From: Microbulbifer hydrolyticus
Lineage (GTDB): Bacteria; Pseudomonadota; Gammaproteobacteria; Pseudomonadales; Cellvibrionaceae
DNA length: 64,000 nucleotides
Reading direction: 5' to 3'
Assembly (NCBI RefSeq): GCF_009931115.1
Contig: NZ_CP047491.1
Coordinates: forward strand, 2,245,501 to 2,309,500
Shown: piece after piece, positions 1-9,146 of the stretch
Numbering within the stretch: the stretch's first letter is position 1
Layout: every line of letters starts with the position of its first letter
Notes under the pieces: model-generated
Databases searched by the model: none
What the model was told of the DNA's origin: nothing
What the model saw: only the letters and a program-made list of their open reading frames with translations
Program-made: the position numbers and the translations under genes

Positions 1-204
1 ATGCCCGGTAGCCACCTGGTTACGCTGCAGATCCCTGGCAAATGCCAGAGTCACTGCCACATCACCATTTACTGACTCCGTAGACGCTACCAGCCGCGGA
101 AGTTCATCCGAGGGAACAGTACCGTCCAGTTGCTGCTCACGCTGCACCAATTTTCGTGCATCAATGCGGCGCGGAAGCGCAGATTTCTGGGGGGGTATCG
201 ACAT
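1..204 (-). CDS. yceD: YceD (DUF177) family protein, 5' part only
   Basis: The minus strand is open from an ATG at 204 to the window edge (68 codons, C-terminus missing). The N-terminus reads MSIPPQKSALPRRIDARKLV, which has the PxxxDxRKL pattern that opens DUF177/YceD proteins. YceD is linked to 23S rRNA accumulation and in gammaproteobacteria normally precedes rpmF and the fatty-acid genes. Its divergent position from maf is the classical arrangement, which supports the call. A near-consensus promoter lies so close upstream that the transcript would have almost no 5' leader. The start is the only ATG that keeps the conserved N-terminus. The rest of the operon lies outside the window. Confidence 0.85.
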   Translation of the reverse strand, partial: MSIPPQKSALPRRIDARKLVQREQQLDGTVPSDELPRLVASTESVNGDVAVTLAFARDLQRNQVATGH

Positions 205-213
205 AAGCGCGCA

Positions 214-242
214 ATTCTATGGACTCACCTGAGCCTTGTCAA
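214..242 (-). promoter_or_regulatory. sigma-70 promoter for yceD
   Basis: On the minus strand a perfect -35 TTGACA (242-237) is followed after exactly 17 nt by TAGAAT (219-214), one mismatch from consensus. The expected transcription start is near 207, only 2-4 nt before the yceD ATG at 204, so the mRNA would be nearly leaderless. This is a sequence call only; no start site has been measured. Confidence 0.7.
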
Positions 243-316
243 AACAATTCAACCACCGCATGATCAGCGGCACCAGCCCCGCCGGACCCGACCTCCAAAC
301 CAGGAAGCCAATTCCC

Positions 317-904
317 ATGCGTCGACTGATTCTAGCCTCTAGCTCCCCCTACCGTCGCGCCCTCCTTGAGAAGCTGCGACTGCCATTCGAGTCGGCAAGC
401 CCCCATATAAATGAAGAAGCATTGCCCGGCGAGTCCGCCCTGGAACTGGCAACGCGGCTCGCCACGGAAAAAGCCCACGCCCTGCACAGCCAGTTTCCGG
501 ATGCCATCATCATCGGATCCGACCAAGTGGCGGAATGCGAGGGGCGACAACTGGGCAAGCCGGGCACCAGGGCAAAAGCGCTCGAGCAGCTCCTCCTATG
601 CGCCGGCCACCCGGTCACCTTCCATACCGGCCTGTGCGTACTGGACGGCCAGTCTGCCCGGCACACCACAATTTGCGAACCCTTCCGCGTGTATTTCAGG
701 GATCTGACCCGATTGGAAGCCGAAAACTACATCGAACTGGATAACCCGCTGGATTGCGCGGGATCCTTTAAAGCCGAAGGGTTGGGAATCGCACTCTTCG
801 AAAAAATGGAAGGAAATGACGTGAATACATTGATTGGCCTCCCACTAATTCGACTGATTGAGTTGCTCAAGCCCTACGGGATTGACCCGCTCACCCGAAA
901 CTAA
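317..904 (+). CDS. maf: Maf-family nucleoside triphosphate pyrophosphatase, YceF subfamily
   Basis: About 195 aa. It carries the Maf signature SSSPYRRALLEKL near the N-terminus, the catalytic-Asp segment GSDQVAECEG and GKPGT, then the C-terminal CAGSFKAEGLG and NTLIGLPL blocks. The match to E. coli YceF runs the full length, so the likely activity is hydrolysis of m7GTP-type modified nucleotides to monophosphates (house-cleaning). The reading frame is open further upstream to 236, but the conserved N-terminus begins at the ATG at 317, preceded by AGGA about 10 nt away. It is divergent from yceD and convergent with the HAD gene. The substrate is inferred from the subfamily. Confidence 0.92.
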   Translation: MRRLILASSSPYRRALLEKLRLPFESASPHINEEALPGESALELATRLATEKAHALHSQFPDAIIIGSDQVAECEGRQLGKPGTRAKALEQLLLCAGHPVTFHTGLCVLDGQSARHTTICEPFRVYFRDLTRLEAENYIELDNPLDCAGSFKAEGLGIALFEKMEGNDVNTLIGLPLIRLIELLKPYGIDPLTRN

Positions 905-931
905 ACCATTCATCAGGGCAAAATAACGCAA

Positions 932-1576
932 TCACGCTACCAGCGGAGGCCACTGCAGCAGCTCGGTGAAGTGATCAATGATTCGGTGCGGGCGGCAGTC
1001 GTCTAGACGCTCACGAGAGTGAACCCCATAGCTCACTCCGATGGACGCCATATCGATCGCAGAAGCCATCTTCAGGTCGTATTCGGTGTCACCCACCATG
1101 ACCGCGTCAGACACATGAACACCCGTTTCCGAGAGGATCTCACGCAACATCTTTGGATTGGGTTTGGAGGCGGTTTCGTCCGCGCAGCGACTGATAGGAA
1201 ACAGGTGGCCGATGCCGTGATCTTCAAACTCCCGGTTGAGTCCCCTCCTGCTTTTGCCCGTCGCCACCGCCAGCTGGTGGCCCGCCCCAAGTAACTTATC
1301 CAGCGTCGCGAGCACACCATCAAACAGTGGCAGCGGCTCTGCCCTCGCAGCGAGCCACTCTTCGGAGTAATAAGCGCCAAGCTGAGCACGTTGCTCGCTA
1401 TGCGCCTCCGGGAACAACGAGGAAATCGCCTCAGGCAACCCCAACCCAATAATATTACCGATTGCGTCAGGCTCCAGTACGGGCAACCCCACCCGATCGG
1501 AAGCACGCTGCATACAGGAAATGATGCGCGCCTCAGAATTGCACACCGTTCCATCCCAATCGAGAATTACCAACAT
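932..1576 (-). CDS. HAD-superfamily phosphatase (phosphoglycolate phosphatase-like)
   Basis: About 214 aa. HAD motif I is DWDGT near residue 6, motif II is ATGKS, motif III is a Lys in SKPNPKML and motif IV is GDTEYDLKMA. The helical cap lies between motifs I and II, as in Gph-type class IA enzymes. It lies 52 nt downstream of rluC on the same strand, so the two are probably cotranscribed; this rluC-HAD order is common in gammaproteobacteria. The start at 1576 is chosen because GGAAGG lies 6 nt upstream; the frame extends to 1612 without a better site. The physiological substrate cannot be told from sequence; phosphoglycolate or a nucleotide monophosphate are options. Confidence 0.85.
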   Translation of the reverse strand: MLVILDWDGTVCNSEARIISCMQRASDRVGLPVLEPDAIGNIIGLGLPEAISSLFPEAHSEQRAQLGAYYSEEWLAARAEPLPLFDGVLATLDKLLGAGHQLAVATGKSRRGLNREFEDHGIGHLFPISRCADETASKPNPKMLREILSETGVHVSDAVMVGDTEYDLKMASAIDMASIGVSYGVHSRERLDDCRPHRIIDHFTELLQWPPLVA

Positions 1577-1628
1577 TGCCAACCTTCCCGTGCGTTTAAC
1601 GACTAACCGCAACCGTACGCAGAGCCCC

Positions 1629-2651
1629 TCACCCTTTACGGAGAACGGCCAATACCGACTCCAGCTCCGCAGGCAAAGGCGCCTTCACATCGACACGCGA
1701 GCCATCCGGCAGCGTGCAGCGCACGCCCGCGGAGTGGAGAAACAGGCGCTTGAGACCCAGCTCGCGGAATGCACCATTGATTTCATCGGTGGCGTATTTG
1801 ACATCCCCAGCCAGTGGGCAACCCACAAACTGAGCGTGCACCCGGATCTGGTGGGTTCGACCGGTGACCGGTTCCGCCGACACCAGTGTCGCACCCTTGA
1901 AGCGCTCCTCCACCTGGAATCGCGTAGTCGACGGCTTGCCCTCGCCATCCACAATCACCATCCGCTCGCCGCTCTTCAGGGTGTTTTTGCGCAACGGCGC
2001 CTCCACCAGCTTGCGCCCGCGCGGCCATTTGCCAGCCGCGAGCGCGAGATAGGATTTGCCAAGCTTGCCCGCACGCAACTCCGACTGCACATGCAGCAGG
2101 ACTGAGCGCTTACGGGCCACAAGGATCGCTCCGCTGGTGTCACGATCCAGCCGATGCACCAACTCCATAAAAGGGCTATTCGGGTACATCTGGCGCAACG
2201 CCTCAATCAAGCCGAGACGAACCCCGCTCCCGCCATGCACTGCAAGCCCAGCGGGCTTGTTGACCACCAGCAGGCCGCCCTCGTCATAAAGTATGGCCGC
2301 CTCCAGCGTCTTCCGCAGGGAATCCCCAGCCACTGCTGGCGCAGACTCCTCGGCCACCCGGATTGGTGGCACCCGGACCTGATCGCCACCTTTCAAGCGA
2401 TACTCGGCCTTCACCCTTCCTTTATTTACGCGCACCTCCCCCTTGCGAAGGATCCGATAGATCCTCGATCGCGGCACGCCTTTTAGGCGCGCCTGTAGGA
2501 AGTTGTCGATCCGCTGACCGGCCAACTCCTCAGGGACAGTGAGAAACTGAACGCCATTGCCCAGCCGCTCAGAAGCCTTGGAGGCGCCATCACGCGGGGA
2601 ATCGGCGGATTTGGGGGGATTGTTTGGGGGGCTACTTCGCATGGGCCGCAT
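1629..2651 (-). CDS. rluC: 23S rRNA pseudouridine synthase RluC
   Basis: About 340 aa. An N-terminal S4 RNA-binding domain ([20 protein letters not shown], then [14 protein letters not shown]) is followed by the RluA-family catalytic domain. The catalytic Asp sits in HRLDRDTSG, followed by the usual [10 protein letters not shown] block near the C-terminus. RluC converts U955, U2504 and U2580 of 23S rRNA to pseudouridine in E. coli; those positions are known for the family, not shown here. The start at 2651 has GGAGG 12 nt upstream; another ATG at 2642 and an upstream one at 2708 are alternatives. Divergence from rne across a long spacer is the conserved gammaproteobacterial arrangement. Confidence 0.93.
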   Translation of the reverse strand: MRPMRSSPPNNPPKSADSPRDGASKASERLGNGVQFLTVPEELAGQRIDNFLQARLKGVPRSRIYRILRKGEVRVNKGRVKAEYRLKGGDQVRVPPIRVAEESAPAVAGDSLRKTLEAAILYDEGGLLVVNKPAGLAVHGGSGVRLGLIEALRQMYPNSPFMELVHRLDRDTSGAILVARKRSVLLHVQSELRAGKLGKSYLALAAGKWPRGRKLVEAPLRKNTLKSGERMVIVDGEGKPSTTRFQVEERFKGATLVSAEPVTGRTHQIRVHAQFVGCPLAGDVKYATDEINGAFRELGLKRLFLHSAGVRCTLPDGSRVDVKAPLPAELESVLAVLRKG

Positions 2652-3430
2652 GATAGCCGCAAGCCTCCGCCATTTGAAGCACTCTGATTGATGACGTGCG
2701 AACACCATGGTATATTCGGCCGGCCTGAATTAGGGCTGGTTTTCGGCGGTGCACGGTTTTTCTGCTATACAAAAACTCAGGTGCCGCTCTTGAGAAAATA
2801 CCGCTAATCGGGCCGGTGCGCGGAAAGCCGCGTTATCAACAAAACTCCGTCGGCGAGACTCTTTAAGAGCGCGTCGCAAGATGGTGCCCAGGGATCCTGG
2901 CCTCAGAGGCCCCTCCCGAAGCTCTCGCCGACCCGACCCCGTACAACGGGATTTTTGCGAAGGTAAGACGGGCTGATGCCCGCAGCGCTTGGAATAAACT
3001 CTGTTCGTTACATCTCGCTCCGCGAATTTGCGCCAGCGACCGAACTGGCCCCCGGCCCCTGCAAGTGATGCAAAATGGCACGCCTGCACCGCCGGCAACT
3101 ACTAGACAAGACCATCAGGGCCCAGCCACGAGCCGGCCCCGGAGCCTAGAGAAGATGTAACCCATGCTGCCTGAAGTCGGGCTGCAGTCAGGACCCGCCC
3201 GGGATCTATGCGGAGCCGGCCTGACAGGAAACGAATACCTGATTTAGAAGCGGTATTCAGAGTTAATACGGTATGTACACCGCAGGTGCCCCTGACTGGC
3301 GCCCCTGCAGAGAGTGGGTACCGCACGGTAGCAGGACGTGGGGCAACGCCCTCTTCTGCGCCGTAATCACCAAAGCCTGCGAGCTTCAGCGGTGTTTTTG
3401 CCTTTGCACAACGCAAGGAAAAACGAACGC
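2652..3430. other. rluC-rne intergenic region, probable long rne 5' leader
   Basis: About 780 nt separate the divergent starts of rluC and rne, and I see no convincing gene. Open frames inside it (for example minus 2730-3098) give arginine-rich, low-complexity translations typical of shadows. An extended -10 element, TGC TATACA at 2763-2771 on the plus strand, could start the rne transcript, but I see no good -35. Known biology: RNase E controls its own level through its long 5' untranslated region. That this leader does the same is inference. A short palindrome GGCCTC-A-GAGGCC lies near 2900. Confidence 0.45.
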
Positions 3431-6400
3431 ATGAAGAGAATGCTGATCAACGCAACCCAGCCAGAAGAGCTGCGCGTTGCACTGGTCGACGGCCAATGGC
3501 TGTACGACCTGGATATCGAAAATCGCACCCGCGAACAAAAAAAAGCCAATATCTACAAAGGTAAAATCACCCGAGTAGAACCCTCCCTTGAAGCCGCCTT
3601 TGTCGATTACGGTGCTGAGCGCCACGGCTTCCTGCCCCTGAAAGAAATTTCCCGCGAATACTTCCTGAAACAGCCCAAAGACATTGAAGGCCGCATCAAG
3701 ATCAAGGATGTGGTCAAAGAAGGCATGGAAGTCATCGTACAGGTTGATAAAGAAGAGCGTGGCAACAAGGGCGCAGCCCTGACCACCTTCATCAGCCTCG
3801 CTGGCCGCTATCTGGTGTTGATGCCAAATAACCCGCGCGCCGGCGGTATTTCCCGTCGTATCGAAGGCGATGAGCGCAGCGACCTGCGCGACGCGCTCTC
3901 CAGTGTTGAAGTACCTTCCGGCATGGGCATCATCGTGCGCACCGCCGGCGTTGGCCGCAGCGGCGAAGAGCTGCAGTGGGACCTTACCTACCTGTTGCAA
4001 CTCTGGGACGCCATCAAGACGGAAGCGGATGACTCCAGGGCACCACACTTCCTGTTCCAGGAGAGTAACGTCATCATCCGCGCCATCCGCGACTACATGC
4101 GCGACGATATCGGTGAAGTGATCGTCGACGAGGATGGCGCCTACCAACTGGCCGCGGAATTCGCCCGCCAGGTGATGCCGAACTACGCCAACAAGGTGAA
4201 GTTCTACGACGACAATATCCCACTGTTCAATCGCTACCAGATTGAAAGCCAGATCGAGACCGCCTTCGAACGCGAAGTGAAACTTCCATCCGGCGGTTCC
4301 ATCGTCATCGACGTGACCGAAGCGCTGGTGTCCATCGACATCAACTCCTCCCGCGCCACCAAAGGCGGCGATATCGAAGAGACCGCACGCACCATCAACC
4401 TGGAAGCCGCTGACGAAATCGCTCGCCAGCTGCGCCTGCGTGACATGGGCGGACTGGTCGTCATCGACTTTATCGACATGCAGAGCAAGTCCAGCCAGCG
4501 CGAAGTTGAAAAGCGTATGGAAAAGGCACTCGGCATGGACCGCGCCCGGGTACAGGTAGGCCGCATCTCCCGCTTCGGCCTGCTGGAGATGTCCCGCCAG
4601 CGCCTGCGCCCATCCCTGGGTGAAACCACGTTCCGCGTATGCCCGCGCTGTAGCGGCCAGGGCACCATTCGTGGCACCAAGTCCCTCGCCCTCTCCATTC
4701 TCCGACTGGTAGAAGAAGAGGCAAAGAAAGAACGCAGTGCAGAAATCCGCGCGATTACCCCGGTGAATGTAGCGACCTACCTGCTCAACGAAAAGCGCAA
4801 GGCGATCTCCCACATCGAAGCACGCAACAACACCCGCGTGGTGGTTGTTCCCAACGCCGATCTGGAAACCCCGCACTTTGAAGTGCTTCGCCTGCGTGAC
4901 GACGAAACCACCCTGGAAACCTCGTACAAGATTTCCGGCACCATTGAAGAGACCGTAGAAAAGAGCAAACAGGACGAACCTGTGCGCGCCGCGGCGCAGC
5001 CCGCCGTACAGCAGATCGCCCACACCGCTCCTGCGCCGACCCCGGTGGCCAAACCCACCAAGGCGAAAGCCAAGGAGAAGCAAGAGACCGAAAAACCTGG
5101 CCTGTTCAGCCGCCTGATCAGCGCCGTCTCCGCCCTGTTTAGTGGCGAAGAGGAGAAGTCCGACAAGAAAGACAAGAAGACTACCGGTCGTGATAAAGGC
5201 TACCAGCAGCGCAACCGCAACCAGCGCGGTGGCCGTGGACGCGGACGCGGAAATCGCAGCGGCAACCGTCGTGACGATCAGCGCAGTGACGACCGCAAGG
5301 ACGATACCCGCTCCAAGCGCGGCGACAAACGCCGTGATGACAGCGAAGGCAGTGAGCGCCGCGACAACCGGGATAAAACCCGCGAAGCGAGCCGTGACGG
5401 AAGTCGTGACGGTCAGCGCGATGGTCAGCGCGAAGGCCAGCGCGAAGGTCAACGTCGCAGCCGCAGACGCCGTGGTGGCGATCGTCGCAACGAGCAGCAG
5501 GCCACTACCGCAGCAGACGTAGAGAGCACCAATCTCGACATCGCAGCTGACGCCGCAGACGCAAGCAGTGACGACCAGCAGCGTCCTTCTCGTCGCCCGA
5601 GCAACGTACGCGGCCGCCCACAGCCCCGTCGCCGTGGCCGCCGTGGTGGCGACAAGGGTGAGGAGCGCTCTGCTGCGAACGAGGAGCAGAAGCAGGAAAC
5701 TCGCCAGGTTCCCGCCAGCACCGAGAGCGACGTAGCCGCCAAGGTCGAGCAGCCTTCCGAAGAACCCCAGCGCAAGCCGCGGGCGAAACGCGAGGACAAG
5801 CCCTCTGCAAAAGCGGAACAGCCCGTTGAAAAGCAGGCCGAAGAGCCGGTAAGCGAACAGAAGCCCGAGCAGCCCTGGGCAGAAGCACAGGTGCGCGCCG
5901 ATGCACCGAAAGCAAAGCGTGAAAAAACCGAAGCTCAAGCTCCAGCTACGGCTGAGCAGCCCGCCGTTTCTGAACAACCTGCAAAGCCCAGCAAGCCCGC
6001 CGCCACCTCGGAAGCAGCACCCGAGCGCAGCGCGCCTCAGCAGGACAAGCAGTCTGACGAAGTTAAACAGGCTCCAGCAGAACCCAAGCCCGAAGTAGCG
6101 GCTGATGCGAACGTTGCTGAAGCACCGAAGGCGGACACTAAACCCGAGGAAACCGCAGAAACGCCGAAGACCCATGCGGAAGGCGATCTGCTTGCGGAGT
6201 CCCCGGAAAAATCCGTTGCCAGTGCAGCCAGCAAAAGCGAAGCAGGGCAATCTGTCGAAACCAGTGCCGCGGCTGACACCAGTATCGAGGCCTCGAACGA
6301 GGAAGCACCGACCGCCGAGAAAGAGACCAGCGAACCGGAAGCTCCTTCGACCCCAGCAGCGCCAGTCGCTTCCACCGAAGAAAGGGCTCCGGCAACCGGC

Positions 6401-6613
6401 ACTTATGGTCGCGCCAGTAACGACCCGCGCATCAACCCGAAGCCTCTGGTTGACTTCAAAGTCGTCACTGCCCGTCCAGAAGTAGGCGATCTGCGCCCGC
6501 TCGACACCGCCCAACCGGCCAACATCGAGCACAGCCCACGCCCGCTTCAACGCCCGGCCAACGACCCGCGCACCAAGCGCAATACCAGCGCGGAAAACTC
6601 CGAAGCTGGTTAA
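3431..6613 (+). CDS. rne: Ribonuclease E
   Basis: 1060 aa, full-length type. The N-terminal catalytic half begins [10 protein letters not shown] and contains the S1 domain (about 35-125), the 5'-sensor and RNase H-like regions, and the DNase I-like subdomain whose Mg-binding aspartates lie in [14 protein letters not shown] and VVIDFIDM (about 305 and 348). The zinc link is CPRCSGQG. From about residue 520 the protein is a long disordered scaffold: an Arg/Asp-rich RNA-binding stretch with tandem [15 protein letters not shown] units, an acidic Ala/Glu/Lys/Pro-rich stretch, and a C-terminal tail with ASNDPR and ANDPR motifs. It directs mRNA decay and rRNA/tRNA processing as core of the degradosome. 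The start at 3431 matches the family N-terminus and has AAGGA upstream; the frame is open from 3338 but that extension is not conserved-looking. Confidence 0.96.
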   Translation: MKRMLINATQPEELRVALVDGQWLYDLDIENRTREQKKANIYKGKITRVEPSLEAAFVDYGAERHGFLPLKEISREYFLKQPKDIEGRIKIKDVVKEGMEVIVQVDKEERGNKGAALTTFISLAGRYLVLMPNNPRAGGISRRIEGDERSDLRDALSSVEVPSGMGIIVRTAGVGRSGEELQWDLTYLLQLWDAIKTEADDSRAPHFLFQESNVIIRAIRDYMRDDIGEVIVDEDGAYQLAAEFARQVMPNYANKVKFYDDNIPLFNRYQIESQIETAFEREVKLPSGGSIVIDVTEALVSIDINSSRATKGGDIEETARTINLEAADEIARQLRLRDMGGLVVIDFIDMQSKSSQREVEKRMEKALGMDRARVQVGRISRFGLLEMSRQRLRPSLGETTFRVCPRCSGQGTIRGTKSLALSILRLVEEEAKKERSAEIRAITPVNVATYLLNEKRKAISHIEARNNTRVVVVPNADLETPHFEVLRLRDDETTLETSYKISGTIEETVEKSKQDEPVRAAAQPAVQQIAHTAPAPTPVAKPTKAKAKEKQETEKPGLFSRLISAVSALFSGEEEKSDKKDKKTTGRDKGYQQRNRNQRGGRGRGRGNRSGNRRDDQRSDDRKDDTRSKRGDKRRDDSEGSERRDNRDKTREASRDGSRDGQRDGQREGQREGQRRSRRRRGGDRRNEQQATTAADVESTNLDIAADAADASSDDQQRPSRRPSNVRGRPQPRRRGRRGGDKGEERSAANEEQKQETRQVPASTESDVAAKVEQPSEEPQRKPRAKREDKPSAKAEQPVEKQAEEPVSEQKPEQPWAEAQVRADAPKAKREKTEAQAPATAEQPAVSEQPAKPSKPAATSEAAPERSAPQQDKQSDEVKQAPAEPKPEVAADANVAEAPKADTKPEETAETPKTHAEGDLLAESPEKSVASAASKSEAGQSVETSAAADTSIEASNEEAPTAEKETSEPEAPSTPAAPVASTEERAPATGTYGRASNDPRINPKPLVDFKVVTARPEVGDLRPLDTAQPANIEHSPRPLQRPANDPRTKRNTSAENSEAG

Positions 6614-6696
6614 GCGATTGACGGAGGAACCCGCAGGGTTAGCTGCTCAAAAATGCAGCTAACCCATTGAAGTTCCTAAAAAAAGTTCCTGCGCAC

Positions 6697-6724
6697 TTGT
6701 ACCCGCAAAACAGCTCGGTATAAT
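6697..6724 (+). promoter_or_regulatory. promoter of tRNA-Ser
   Basis: TTGTAC (6697-6702), a 16-nt spacer and a perfect TATAAT (6719-6724) are followed by a GC-rich discriminator GCGCAGC. The expected start near 6731 is 8 nt before the mature tRNA 5' end. GC-rich discriminators are typical of stringently controlled stable-RNA promoters. Confidence 0.75.
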
Positions 6725-6738
6725 GCGCAGCACAATTT

Positions 6739-6826
6739 GGTGGGGTGGCTGAGTGGTCGAAAGCGGCGGTCTTGAAAACCGTTGACTGTAACAGGTCCCA
6801 GGGTTCGAATCCCTGCCCCACCGCCA
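6739..6826 (+). tRNA. tRNA-Ser (anticodon UGA)
   Basis: The 7-bp acceptor stem is GGTGGGG (6739-6745) paired with CCCCACC (6816-6822), followed by discriminator G and an encoded CCA (6824-6826). The anticodon loop is CTTGAAA with TGA at 6773-6775. A long variable arm lies between the anticodon stem and the T arm (GGTTCGAAT), as expected for a class II tRNA. It reads UCN serine codons, chiefly UCA. Promoter and terminator are both visible around it, so it is a single-gene unit. Confidence 0.97.
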
Positions 6827-6882
6827 TACAAAAAAAGCCCGACTGGCAACAGTCGGGCTTTTTTTGTATGGCGGTGGGGCAG
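6813..6882. repeat. perfect 33-bp inverted repeat spanning tRNA-Ser 3' end and terminator
   Basis: Left arm 6813-6845 and right arm 6850-6882 are exact reverse complements separated by GCAA, a GNRA-type tetraloop. The left arm contains the last 14 nt of the tRNA gene (6813-6826), including the acceptor 3' strand and CCA. The right arm therefore ends with its inverted copy at 6869-6882. The inner 9 bp plus T-run form the terminator. Confidence 0.9.
6837..6865 (+). terminator. Rho-independent terminator of tRNA-Ser
   Basis: GCCCGACTG (6837-6845), loop GCAA, CAGTCGGGC (6850-6858), then seven T residues; a matching A-run precedes the stem, so it can work in both directions. Confidence 0.92.
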
Positions 6883-6984
6883 ATTTGGATGAGAACCCCG
6901 TTCTAGCCGGAGCGCGCCAGCGCAGAGACCAACGAAACCCCTCCTCCTCTACACTGATGTGATGATCCAAAACTCGCATCACTC

Positions 6985-8268
6985 ATGAACTCCCCCAAGG
7001 AAGCTACACCCGCACTTCCGCCACTGCTCGACTCCGAAAGCATCATCGCTTTCGCCATCGCCCTTGGCCTGGGCCTGCTGATCGGTCTGCAGCGCGAGCG
7101 CACCACCGACCGCCTGGGCGGCATCCGCACCTTCCCCATGATCGCGCTGTTCGGCGCACTGACCGCACGACTGAGCCTCAACCCCGGTATGGACTGGCTG
7201 ATGCTGACCGGGCTACTGGCCATGACGGCGTTGATTCTGCTCGGCAACCTGGACCGGTTCCGTGGTAAAGACGATCACGTGGGTGTGACGACCGAGGTGA
7301 GCGCCCTGCTGGTATTTCTGCTTGGTGCCTATCTTGTACTCGGCGACAAGACGGTGGCGGTCGTTGTCGGCGGCACCATTGCAGTACTGCTGCACTTCAA
7401 ACCGGGAATGCACGCATTCGCGCAAAAGCTTTCCGACAAAGACCTCCGCTCAATCATGCAGTTCGCGGTTATTTCGCTGATCATTCTTCCGGTACTGCCC
7501 AACCGCACGTTTGGCCCATACGACGTTCTCAACCCCTTTTCCATCTGGTTGCTGGTCGTGCTGATCGTCGGAATCGGCCTGGGTGGCTACGCCGCCTACA
7601 AGATTGTAGGTGCCAGCGCCGGCACTCTGTTGAGCGGACTGATCGGGGGCCTGATTTCTTCGACGGCGACCACCGTGACTTACGCGCGTATGGCACGCAC
7701 ACAGCAGAAGGCAGTGGGACTTGCAGCCCTGGTGATACTGATCGCCTCGACCAGTATGTATATCCGTATGTTCGTCGAGATCACAGTGGTCGCACCACGC
7801 AAGCTGGGGGCATTTCTTCCACCGCTGGCATCACTTTTCGCGGTCAGCCTGGTGGTTTGCGCCCTCGCCTACCTCCGCATCCAGCATAGAGAAAAAACGA
7901 TGCCGGAGCCCAGTAACCCGGCGGAGTTGAAGCCTGCACTTATTTTTGGCGCCCTTTACGCTGTGATATTGCTGGCCATTGCCGCAGGCAAGGAATACTT
8001 CGGCAATCGTGGCATATATATCGTCGCGCTCATTTCCGGCTTTACCGACGTGGATGCCATCACCCTGTCTACCGCCAACATGGCCGGCGCGGGGTCCATG
8101 GAGGTGGACACAGCTTGGCGAGCGATGGTGATCGCCAGTCTCGCAAACCTGGTGTTCAAGGCCTGTGCTGCGGGCTTCCTGGGAGGCCTGTCACTGCTGC
8201 GCGGGGTGCTGACGCTGTTTTCCATCCCGTTTATTACCGGGCTGGCCGTGCTCTCGTTCTGGCCTTAG
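6985..8268 (+). CDS. MgtC/SapB family membrane protein with DUF4010 domain
   Basis: 427 aa, polytopic inner-membrane protein with about 12 predicted hydrophobic segments. The N-terminal part has the MgtC/SapB pattern (GLGLLIGLQRERTTDRLGGIRTFPMI), and the remainder matches the DUF4010 architecture with GLIGGLISSTATTVTYARMART and a late SGFTDVDAITLSTA block. MgtC-like N-termini occur in proteins linked to Mg limitation and ATP synthase control, but for the DUF4010 group no transport activity is established, so the function is unknown. The ATG at 6985 has no strong Shine-Dalgarno sequence. It stands alone between the tRNA terminator and the next operon. Confidence 0.8.
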   Translation: MNSPKEATPALPPLLDSESIIAFAIALGLGLLIGLQRERTTDRLGGIRTFPMIALFGALTARLSLNPGMDWLMLTGLLAMTALILLGNLDRFRGKDDHVGVTTEVSALLVFLLGAYLVLGDKTVAVVVGGTIAVLLHFKPGMHAFAQKLSDKDLRSIMQFAVISLIILPVLPNRTFGPYDVLNPFSIWLLVVLIVGIGLGGYAAYKIVGASAGTLLSGLIGGLISSTATTVTYARMARTQQKAVGLAALVILIASTSMYIRMFVEITVVAPRKLGAFLPPLASLFAVSLVVCALAYLRIQHREKTMPEPSNPAELKPALIFGALYAVILLAIAAGKEYFGNRGIYIVALISGFTDVDAITLSTANMAGAGSMEVDTAWRAMVIASLANLVFKACAAGFLGGLSLLRGVLTLFSIPFITGLAVLSFWP

Positions 8269-8441
8269 TAGAAATCTAAATAGGGCTCACCGTCGCTCAT
8301 TGCGCCAAGAAATAACCCGCACATTATGTCGACACACACGTCACCGTGTTGGCTAGTCTATAAAGAGTACAAACTTATCGACTCCAATCAGCTTTAAGTA
8401 ATCCGGCCACCAAGAGCGCGGGCCCAGCGGAACAATATGGC

Positions 8442-9146
8442 GTGAAGTTTTCACCGATCTGGTTGCTTGTCATCTGCATCCTCACTGTGGGTGTGATGCT
8501 GGCGATTCTGCACTATTTCGACCTTGACGATCGACTCATCGAGCTGATGCAGTGGCTGGATACACTCGGCTGGCAGGCAGGCGTCTGGTTTATGCTGGTG
8601 ATCGCTGTCTCCATTATTTTGCTGTTCCCGGGCGTGATTTTCACCATGGGTGCGGGGTTCGTATTCGGGGTTATAAAAGGCACCATTTATGTCGTGCTTG
8701 GCACGGTGCTTGGCGCCGCCATTGCTTTCCTGATTTCCCGTTACCTGCTGGGTGAGCGCGCCTCCAATTGGCTCCTGGCAAAAGTCAAACCGGCCAACCT
8801 GGGCGAAGTGCTGCGCGATGAGGGTTGGCGTATGGTCATGCTCACGCGTATGGTGCCGCTATTCCCGTTCAAGCTGTCGAATTATTTCTTTGGGCTGACA
8901 CCGCTGAGATTCCGGGATTTCTGTATCGGGAACTTCTTAGGTGTCATTCCCATCACAGTGAATAATGTCTACGTGGGTTCTATTGCCGCGGACCTTGCCA
9001 GTATTGGTACAGACCGGGCCACACGTACACCCACGGAGTGGGCGCTGTACGGCCTGGGGTTCTGCCTCGCCATCATTGCGATTATCGGTCTGACCCGCAT
9101 GGCGCGCCGCGCACTCAAGCAGAAAATCGACGAAGGAGAGCTCTGA
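8442..9146 (+). CDS. TVP38/TMEM64 (DedA-like, VTT domain) membrane protein
   Basis: 234 aa with five to six hydrophobic segments. The central region shows the TVP38/TMEM64 hallmarks: FPGVIFTMGAGFVFG, a conserved Gly-rich re-entrant loop, TRMVPLFPFKLSNYFFGLT and IPITVNNVYVG. Members of this superfamily (DedA, TMEM41B, VMP1) act in lipid movement across membranes, including recycling of undecaprenyl phosphate; a lipid role here is inferred. The start is GTG at 8442 (the nearby ATG is out of frame). Its stop overlaps the next start by one base (TGATG at 9144-9148), so translation is coupled. It is the first gene of a four-gene operon. Confidence 0.82.
   Translation: MKFSPIWLLVICILTVGVMLAILHYFDLDDRLIELMQWLDTLGWQAGVWFMLVIAVSIILLFPGVIFTMGAGFVFGVIKGTIYVVLGTVLGAAIAFLISRYLLGERASNWLLAKVKPANLGEVLRDEGWRMVMLTRMVPLFPFKLSNYFFGLTPLRFRDFCIGNFLGVIPITVNNVYVGSIAADLASIGTDRATRTPTEWALYGLGFCLAIIAIIGLTRMARRALKQKIDEGEL

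Noticed and set aside
2730-3098. A 122-codon minus-strand frame in the rne leader
   Set aside because: Arginine-rich, no ribosome-binding site, no recognisable domain.
3386-6550. A minus-strand frame of over 1000 codons opposite rne
   Set aside because: It is the antisense shadow of a GC-rich gene: hydrophobic repeats mirror the Ala/Glu/Lys-rich RNase E tail, and rne has all its conserved motifs.
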